Source of the DNA: Neolewinella agarilytica
GTDB lineage: Bacteria > Bacteroidota > Bacteroidia > Chitinophagales > Saprospiraceae
Length of the DNA stretch: 64,000 nucleotides
Direction: 5' to 3'
Assembly (NCBI RefSeq): GCF_900110645.1
Contig: NZ_FOFB01000004.1
Location: forward strand, 124,001-188,000
How positions within the stretch are numbered: the first letter of the stretch is position 1; every line of letters begins with the position of its first letter. Position numbers and translations under genes: made by a program. Shown in pieces: positions 60,514-64,000 of the stretch. A model generated the notes under the pieces. It worked only from the letters and a program-made list of their open reading frames with translations, ran no database searches and was not told where the DNA came from.

Positions 60514-61572
60514 TTACCCCTTCCACCCAATAAGCTGAACTTCCCGTTCCAGCTCGACGTCAAACTTTTGACGGACGGTTTGCTGTACCTTTTTACTGAA
60601 GTTGATAATGTCTTGCCCGCTTGCGCCTCCGTGATTGACCATCACGAGGGCCTGCAGAGCATAGGTGCCTGCCTGGCCATCGCGTGCTCCCTTCATGCCA
60701 GCGCGGTCGATTAACCATCCGGCGGGGAGCTTAACGTGATTCTCATCGATGGGGTAGGAGGGGAGGTCCTCGTACCTGGCTTTAAGGCGATTGTAGGTTT
60801 CTTTGGGGACAACGGGGTTTTTGAAAAAACTTCCGCTGTTGCCAAGGAAAAACCAGTCAGGAAGCTTGCTGCGACGGATATTGGTTACGGCCAGGGCTAC
60901 GTCCGCAGGTGAGGGCTCGCTGATGGCCAGGCGTGCTAACTCTGCCTGAATGGCGCCATAGCTTGTCTTTAGTTCGTGGTCTCCGTTCAGGCGAAGGTCG
61001 ACGGCCGTAATCAGGAACCGGCCGGGTTCATGCTTGAAGCGACTGTCACGGTAGCCAAAGGCGCATTCTTCCGGAGAGAGTACTCTGGCCCCAACGCCAT
61101 ATTCCCAGACGTGGACGGCGGTGATGCGCTCGGCCACCTCGGCGCCGTAGGCGCCGATATTCTGTACTGGTGCTGCGCCAACGGTGCCGGGTATAAGAAT
61201 CAGATTCTCCAGCCCGTACCACCCCCGATCGAGGGTGTAGCGGACCAGCTGGTTCCAATCCACCCCCGCGCCCACCCGTAAGTGTACAGAGGGGAGATGA
61301 TAGCCGGTGGAGCCATTGCGTTTTTCAACTTCCTTTGCACCCTGCGCTCCGTCGCCCAGAATTTCAACTCCGCCCAACAAAACGTGTACCGTCAGCCCCT
61401 TGATCTGCTCCAGCAAAACCATGTTGCTGCCACCACCCAGGACGAGTTGCGGAGCGACGTTGAATACGGGATCTGACAGCTGCTCCACCTTGGTTAATGG
61501 CAGGTATTGCTCCGCTACGGAAGGCAGGTTGAAGGTGTTAAAGCGAGTTAAGGAGACGTTGTGCTGGATCAT
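60514..61572 (-). CDS. murB: UDP-N-acetylmuramate dehydrogenase
   Basis: 352 residues, the longer (type I, E. coli-like) MurB. It reduces UDP-GlcNAc-enolpyruvate to UDP-MurNAc for peptidoglycan. Marks: SLTRFNTFNLPSVAEQYLPL at the N-terminus, FAD-binding LVLGGGSNMVLL, LENLILIPGTVGAAPVQNIG, FGYRDSRFK and catalytic Ser in GNSGSFFKNP. Overlaps the upstream ABC transporter gene by four bases (ATGA), so both are co-translated. Confidence 0.96.
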   Translation of the reverse strand: MIQHNVSLTRFNTFNLPSVAEQYLPLTKVEQLSDPVFNVAPQLVLGGGSNMVLLEQIKGLTVHVLLGGVEILGDGAQGAKEVEKRNGSTGYHLPSVHLRVGAGVDWNQLVRYTLDRGWYGLENLILIPGTVGAAPVQNIGAYGAEVAERITAVHVWEYGVGARVLSPEECAFGYRDSRFKHEPGRFLITAVDLRLNGDHELKTSYGAIQAELARLAISEPSPADVALAVTNIRRSKLPDWFFLGNSGSFFKNPVVPKETYNRLKARYEDLPSYPIDENHVKLPAGWLIDRAGMKGARDGQAGTYALQALVMVNHGGASGQDIINFSKKVQQTVRQKFDVELEREVQLIGWKG

Positions 61573-63404
61573 TCCGGAATGGGCTCAAATTGTAGCCGCG
61601 CCAGGGCCGAATACGCACCGCCCACCCGGTCGCTGAGTTCATCGTGTGTGCCGGACTCGACAATCTGGCCATTCTCAATGACGTAAATACGATCCACTTC
61701 CCGGATAGTGGCCAGGCGGTGTGCAATGATGATACTCGTCCGGCCTTCCATCAGGCGATTAAGTGCGTCCTGTACTACCCGTTCACTTTCGGCGTCCAGG
61801 CTACTGGTAGCTTCGTCGAGCAAAAGAATAGCCGGGTTTTTAAGTATAGCCCGGGCGATAGCAACGCGCTGGCGCTGGCCTCCGCTAAGCTGAATGCCCC
61901 GATCGCCCACGATGGTGTCCATCCCTTCGGGGAAGTTTTCAATAAAATCCAGCGCATTAGCCTTCTTAGCTGCCGCCCGGATGGACTCCTCGCTGGCGTT
62001 CAGCGCGCCGTAAGCGATGTTCTCCCGGATGGTGCCACCAAAGAGTAAGACCTCCTGGGGTACCAAGGCAAGATCCTGGCGGAATTCGTGGAGGTCGTAG
62101 TCTTTGATGTCGCGCCCGTCCACCGTAACCCTGCCGGAGTTGATGGGGTAAAAGCGCAGCAGCAATTTCATAATGGTGGACTTCCCGCTGCCACTGGCCC
62201 CTACGAGGGCAACTTTTTGCCCCGGTTCGATATCCAGACTGATGTTCTTTAGTACCTGGACGTCGGGTCGGGTCGGGTAATTAAAGCGCACGTTCTCGTA
62301 GCTGATTTTTCCGCGAAGCTTTTGAGCATTTTGCGGCGCGATCGCAGGTTCAGCGATGGTTGAAGAAGCAGAGGAGATAACTCCTTCGATCTCTTCGCTT
62401 TCGAGAATGTCGACAATCCGGTCAGAAGCCCCCAGTGCGGCGACGATCTGGGTGTAAAAATTACCCAGGCTGGCAATGGACCCGCCGATGAGTGCGGTGA
62501 AGATGACAAAGTTGAACAGGGTGCCGTTTTCCATGGTGCCATCCTGAACGGCCAGTACCGCTTTATAGATGATGAAGAACAGCGAGCCAAACATCACCGT
62601 AACGATAAAGGAGGAGAACAGCCCCCGGGCGGAAGCTGTTTTGAGGGAGATGCGGATGGTCTCATCAATACTGCGGGCGTAGCGGTTGAGTTCAAACTTC
62701 TCGTTGGTGTAAGCTTTAACCGTATTGATGCTCTGTAAGCTTTCTTCTACGATGATGTTGGACTGGGCCAGCTGCTCCTGCCTGGCCTTAGTCATTTTTC
62801 GGACGTACCGGCCAAAAAACATAGCCGCCAGAACAACCACCGGGAAAATCAGGAAGCTAACGAGGGCCAACTGGGGCGAGGTCCATAAAATGATCGTTAT
62901 GGCACCAACGAGAATGATCATCTGCCGGAGAAACTCCGCCAGGGTAAGGGAGAAAACACCTTGGATTTGGGTAATGTCATTAGTAATCCGACTGGTCAGT
63001 TCACCCACCCGGGTACGCTCGAAGAAGGGAATCTTGAGGTGTAAGATCTTATCATAGAGGTCTTTTCTCAGTGCGCCCATCGCTCTTTCACTCACTTCCG
63101 CCTGCAGGCGAACCCGCAGAAAGCTGAGTGGTGCCTGGACAACCAGCAGAATGGCCAGCAGTGCAAAAATCTCGGTGACGGTAAGACCGTATTTACCCTT
63201 ACCATCGATTACGTTAAGCGCTTCGCCCGGTAGCTGCAGCAGCACCAGAAAAACGAGACTGCTCACCCCCAGGATGATGAAGCTTACCGCAAATTTCCAG
63301 CGGTATAACCAGACGTAATCGAAGATGCGTAAAGAGCGGTTAAACTTCTCCCTTTGCGATCTTCCGGAATCCGGACGATCCTCTTTTGTAATAGATTTTG
63401 CCAT
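61569..63404 (-). CDS. MsbA-type ABC exporter (fused permease and ATPase)
   Basis: 611 residues from ATG 63404. Six membrane helices lie in the first 320 residues, followed by an ABC domain: Walker A ALVGASGSGKSTIMKLLL, Q-loop LVPQEVLLFGG, signature LSGGQRQRVAIARAI, Walker B AILLLDEATSSLD and His-loop IIIAHRLATI. The arrangement is that of MsbA/LmrA-like half-transporters, which export lipids or drugs. Coupled to murB, which suggests an envelope-related substrate; that is inference. A TTG 12 bases upstream is a less likely start. Confidence 0.92.
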   Translation of the reverse strand: MAKSITKEDRPDSGRSQREKFNRSLRIFDYVWLYRWKFAVSFIILGVSSLVFLVLLQLPGEALNVIDGKGKYGLTVTEIFALLAILLVVQAPLSFLRVRLQAEVSERAMGALRKDLYDKILHLKIPFFERTRVGELTSRITNDITQIQGVFSLTLAEFLRQMIILVGAITIILWTSPQLALVSFLIFPVVVLAAMFFGRYVRKMTKARQEQLAQSNIIVEESLQSINTVKAYTNEKFELNRYARSIDETIRISLKTASARGLFSSFIVTVMFGSLFFIIYKAVLAVQDGTMENGTLFNFVIFTALIGGSIASLGNFYTQIVAALGASDRIVDILESEEIEGVISSASSTIAEPAIAPQNAQKLRGKISYENVRFNYPTRPDVQVLKNISLDIEPGQKVALVGASGSGKSTIMKLLLRFYPINSGRVTVDGRDIKDYDLHEFRQDLALVPQEVLLFGGTIRENIAYGALNASEESIRAAAKKANALDFIENFPEGMDTIVGDRGIQLSGGQRQRVAIARAILKNPAILLLDEATSSLDAESERVVQDALNRLMEGRTSIIIAHRLATIREVDRIYVIENGQIVESGTHDELSDRVGGAYSALARLQFEPIPE

Positions 63405-63465
63405 AATGAAGTGCAAAGGAAACGTATGAGACAGGAAATTGTGGGTTTTAGGGCAATTTTTGGTG

Positions 63466-63473
63466 TAACTTTG
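63466..63473 (+). promoter_or_regulatory. Candidate -7 box for the outer-membrane barrel gene
   Basis: TAACTTTG fits TAnnTTTG and is about 100 bases upstream of the ATG at 63577, which would give a long leader. A TTG at 63439 is 24 bases upstream, somewhat far for a -33 box. Confidence 0.35.
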
Positions 63474-63576
63474 ATATTTCTAAGACAGTGAACCCTAAAG
63501 CAGGCATATTAACTGGTTATAATGGGGTTTAAGACTAGTACTTCTAAATCCCAATCATTAAAACAGAAACCTCGTT

Positions 63577-64000
63577 ATGCGCACGCGCTTATATTGTTTT
63601 CTTGCTCTGGCTCTGTCCATTTCGCTGAGCGCTCCCCAATTGTCCGCCCAAAATCTGGAGATCGGTATCAAAGCAGGGGGAGCCTTGTACAGTGGTGACC
63701 TTAGCCCCGGAGAATTTGGTCTCTATTTCGAAGACCTCAACTTTGCCGGAGGAGCTTACCTCCGTTACCGCCCCACCACCCGTTTTGGTATCCGGGTAAA
63801 TGGAAACTTTGGTCGCCTGAGCGCTGAAGACAATGCTGTTGTCCCCGATGAGACAGGCGAGCGAGTAACCGTCAGTCGGAATTTCCGGACTAAACTTTCG
63901 GAGTTCAACGCCGTACTAGAATACGATCTCTTCTATCTGGGAGACCGGGACCGAAATTTTTTCGCTCCTTATGCCTATGCAGGCATCGGCGTACTCAGCT
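63577..64000 (+). CDS. DUF6089-like outer-membrane beta-barrel protein, 3' end outside window
   Basis: The ATG at 63577 opens a frame that runs off the window end (141 codons seen). Signal peptide TRLYCFLALALSISLSAPQL to SAQ. The mature N-terminus LEIGIKAGGALYSGDLSPGE followed by AYLRYRPTTRFGIRVNGNFG and SEFNAVLEYDLFYL matches DUF6089/OmpA-like barrels of Bacteroidota, in which amphipathic strands alternate with short turns. Its full length and any C-terminal domain cannot be judged here. Confidence 0.75.
   Translation, partial: MRTRLYCFLALALSISLSAPQLSAQNLEIGIKAGGALYSGDLSPGEFGLYFEDLNFAGGAYLRYRPTTRFGIRVNGNFGRLSAEDNAVVPDETGERVTVSRNFRTKLSEFNAVLEYDLFYLGDRDRNFFAPYAYAGIGVLS

Overview
The window comes from a Bacteroidota chromosome, most likely a Saprospiria/Lewinella-type marine bacterium. 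This is inferred from family content, not from a marker-gene match. The supporting families are DUF2911, DUF6175 and DUF1684 proteins, a GldM-C-like lipoprotein pair, a LytTR regulator and a tmRNA tag ending YAMAA. Promoter -7 boxes of the Bacteroidota type (TAnnTTTG) also occur. No rRNA or tRNA gene, prophage, transposase or CRISPR array was seen. The single certain RNA gene is tmRNA (ssrA, 42232-42603).

Layout. 1-5100: a DUF885-like secreted protein, then a c-type cytochrome / 2Fe-2S / molybdopterin oxidoreductase module of the isoquinoline 1-oxidoreductase type. 5220-9700: bestrophin-like channel, double DUF2911 protein, membrane-anchored AraC regulator, TonB-C protein. 10350-19000 (mostly minus strand): hydrolase, DUF937-like protein, glycosyltransferase-like membrane protein, FMN reductase with an Asp-rich partner, transaldolase, and a beta-propeller / cytochrome-LRR pair. 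19281-21080: recQ. 21273-27992: a tight seven-gene run of exported proteins, several with CsgG-like or FlgT-like folds. This is the best candidate for an uncharacterised system. 28148-37003: GyrI-like protein, gamma-glutamylcyclotransferase, sbcD-sbcC, hpf, purC, FAH-family hydrolase. 37173-42117: papain-type protease, LytTR regulator facing a TPR histidine kinase. 42232-47561: ssrA, MBL-fold lipoprotein, RlmG-like methyltransferase, hydrolase, sodium-solute symporter. 48333-57399: M14 carboxypeptidase, DUF1684, hydrolase, two GldM-C-like lipoproteins, cyclase, lysyl-endopeptidase-like protease with dockerin. 57512-64000: phosphohexomutase, LysE-like transporter, ArsC/LMW-PTP-like phosphatase, murB with an MsbA-type ABC exporter, and the start of an outer-membrane barrel gene that leaves the window.

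The second striking property is the intergenic space. Almost every longer gap is filled with repeats: three long tandem arrays (about 80, 163 and 132 bp periods), paired hairpin elements, and a short dispersed motif (CACCTGCGnnCGCGCC and variants) found at about 15 places, some inside genes. Several genes end exactly at or inside such repeats.

Most calls rest on recognised family motifs read by eye. Start codons were adjusted where a signal peptide, a paralogue or a conserved N-terminus favoured an internal start. Functions for the 21-28 kb cluster are fold-level guesses.
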